Shown here: positions 63,139-64,000 of the stretch, piece after piece
How the letters are laid out: every line of letters starts with the position of its first letter
Numbering within the stretch: position 1 is the stretch's first letter
Source: Paralvinella palmiformis
Taxonomy: Eukaryota; Annelida; Polychaeta; Terebellida; Alvinellidae
Reading direction: 5' to 3'
Assembly: GCA_025642065.1 (NCBI GenBank)
Contig: JAODUP010001075.1
Coordinates: forward strand, 124,001 to 188,000
Length of the DNA: 64,000 bases
Notes under the pieces: generated by a model
The model's database searches: none
What the model saw: the letters and a program-made list of their open reading frames with translations, nothing else
Told to the model about the DNA's origin: nothing
Made by a program: the position numbers and the translations under genes

Positions 63139-63250
63139 GTAGTAGTAATAGAACTGGAAATAGTAGTAGTAGTAGTAGTAGTAGGAAGTAGTAGAAGTGG
63201 TAGTAGTAGTAGTAGTAGTAGTAGTAGAAGTGGTAGTAGTAGTAGTAGTA

Positions 63251-63283
<33 letters not shown>

Positions 63284-63370
63284 AGTGGTAGTAGTAGTAG
63301 TAGTAGTAGTAAGTGGTGGTAGTAGTAGTAGTAGTAGTAGCAGTAGTAGTAGTAGTAGTAGAAGTAGTAA
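63139..63370. repeat. (AGT)n array with GAAGTGG interruptions
   Basis: About 230 bp of AGT triplets interrupted repeatedly by GAAGTGG or AAGTGGT, giving a loose higher-order pattern. Confidence 0.95.
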
Positions 63371-63615
63371 TGATTATTTTAAATATTGTCATGGCTACAG
63401 TTGTAGCCGTTATTGATTTTGATTACAAATTATTTAAATATGTCAGAGTCATTACGTACACTTTGATAAAGCAATCAATTAAAAAGCGAATACATATTTG
63501 GTTTATTTAGAATGTTATCAACTTTTAATTTTAAATACTTAACTCATTTATTAATTATTGTTCTATCAGCTTAGGTATTGTTCTGAAATAAAATGAATTT
63601 TATACATGCATGTGC

Positions 63616-63619
<4 letters not shown>

Positions 63620-63668
<49 letters not shown>
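63620..63668. repeat. (TA)n microsatellite
   Basis: About 24 TA units. The remaining 63669-64000 shows no gene or family. Confidence 0.95.
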
Positions 63669-63670
<2 letters not shown>

Positions 63671-64000
63671 TTCCAATCACTCCAATATATGATATATGAT
63701 ATTAGTCCGGGGCACACCAAGGGAAGAGCGATAGATTTATGTTAAGTTGCAGGTTTCTGTTTTGAAAGTCTTATATTAATATTAATAATTATGGAATTAT
63801 TGGCATGGTCGCAACTAGTGTTGTAATGTATAATTGTACATATTAAATACGATACGTTGATGTTAAGTCTTTAACGAAGTAGATGTTTTCTCATTTGCTG
63901 AATATTCTCTCTACATGAATAGCTTGAGTTATAACTTGCTGTATTACAATACTGACATTGTACTAATGTATCCCTACTGATAGCATGATTGAAGCGCTAT

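Noticed and set aside
62618..63392. Minus-strand frames of 155 and 232 codons
   Set aside because: Translations of TA, GA and AGT arrays; no non-repeat domain inside.

Overview
The window looks like AT-rich, repeat-dense intergenic DNA from an animal nuclear genome. Non-LTR retrotransposons of CR1/L2 and Jockey type, a Penelope-like element with a GIY-YIG endonuclease, a DD34E Tc1 transposon, very many TA/CA/TAA/CTA microsatellites and a short interstitial TTAGGG-type telomeric tract all fit an aquatic invertebrate (mollusc, other lophotrochozoan, cnidarian or lancelet). The (CTCA)n and (TA)n(TG)n(TATG)n arrays lean towards a mollusc, but the sequence alone does not settle it. I recognise no host protein-coding gene, no rRNA and no intact tRNA.

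Layout. 1-4.1 kb: a copy of dispersed block A, compound microsatellites and a LINE fragment. 4.6-7.7 kb: a near full-length but decayed LINE (family A, minus strand). 9.7-14.2 kb: an inverted pair of TA/TTTA-associated repeats and a direct 0.9-kb duplication (block B), ending at a LINE (family C) with a long TAA/TTA tail. 17-19 kb: CTA arrays and a dead Tc1 transposase fragment. 19.4-21.6 kb: a broken copy of an invertebrate multicopy protein family of unknown class, with about 370 bp of very odd homopolymer-rich sequence inside. 21.8-23.9 kb: LINE family D. 24-35.5 kb: a mosaic of diverged direct duplications (blocks C and D, plus two further copies of block A), a 640-bp TATC/TA/TG array and a telomere-like tract. 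35.5-39 kb: stacked LINE tails and a Penelope-like element. 41.7-44.2 kb: a heavily decayed LINE (family E). 48.9-52.06 kb: the best-preserved LINE (family B), with an open endonuclease frame. 52.9-54.35 kb: CTGA/CTCA satellite arrays and a 39-bp minisatellite whose unit carries two perfect palindromes. 58-61.3 kb: two LINE-A 3' ends followed by a second copy of the multicopy family. 62.7-63.7 kb: polypurine, AGT and TA arrays.

Nothing here works together as an operon or pathway; the content is a layered record of transposition, microsatellite growth and local duplication. The most interesting items are the multicopy family, which may have a FEN/PIN-like nuclease core (two copies), the palindromic minisatellite, the telomeric tract present in only one copy of a duplicated block, and the duplicated blocks themselves. 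All family assignments are from motifs read by eye and from memory; no database search was run.
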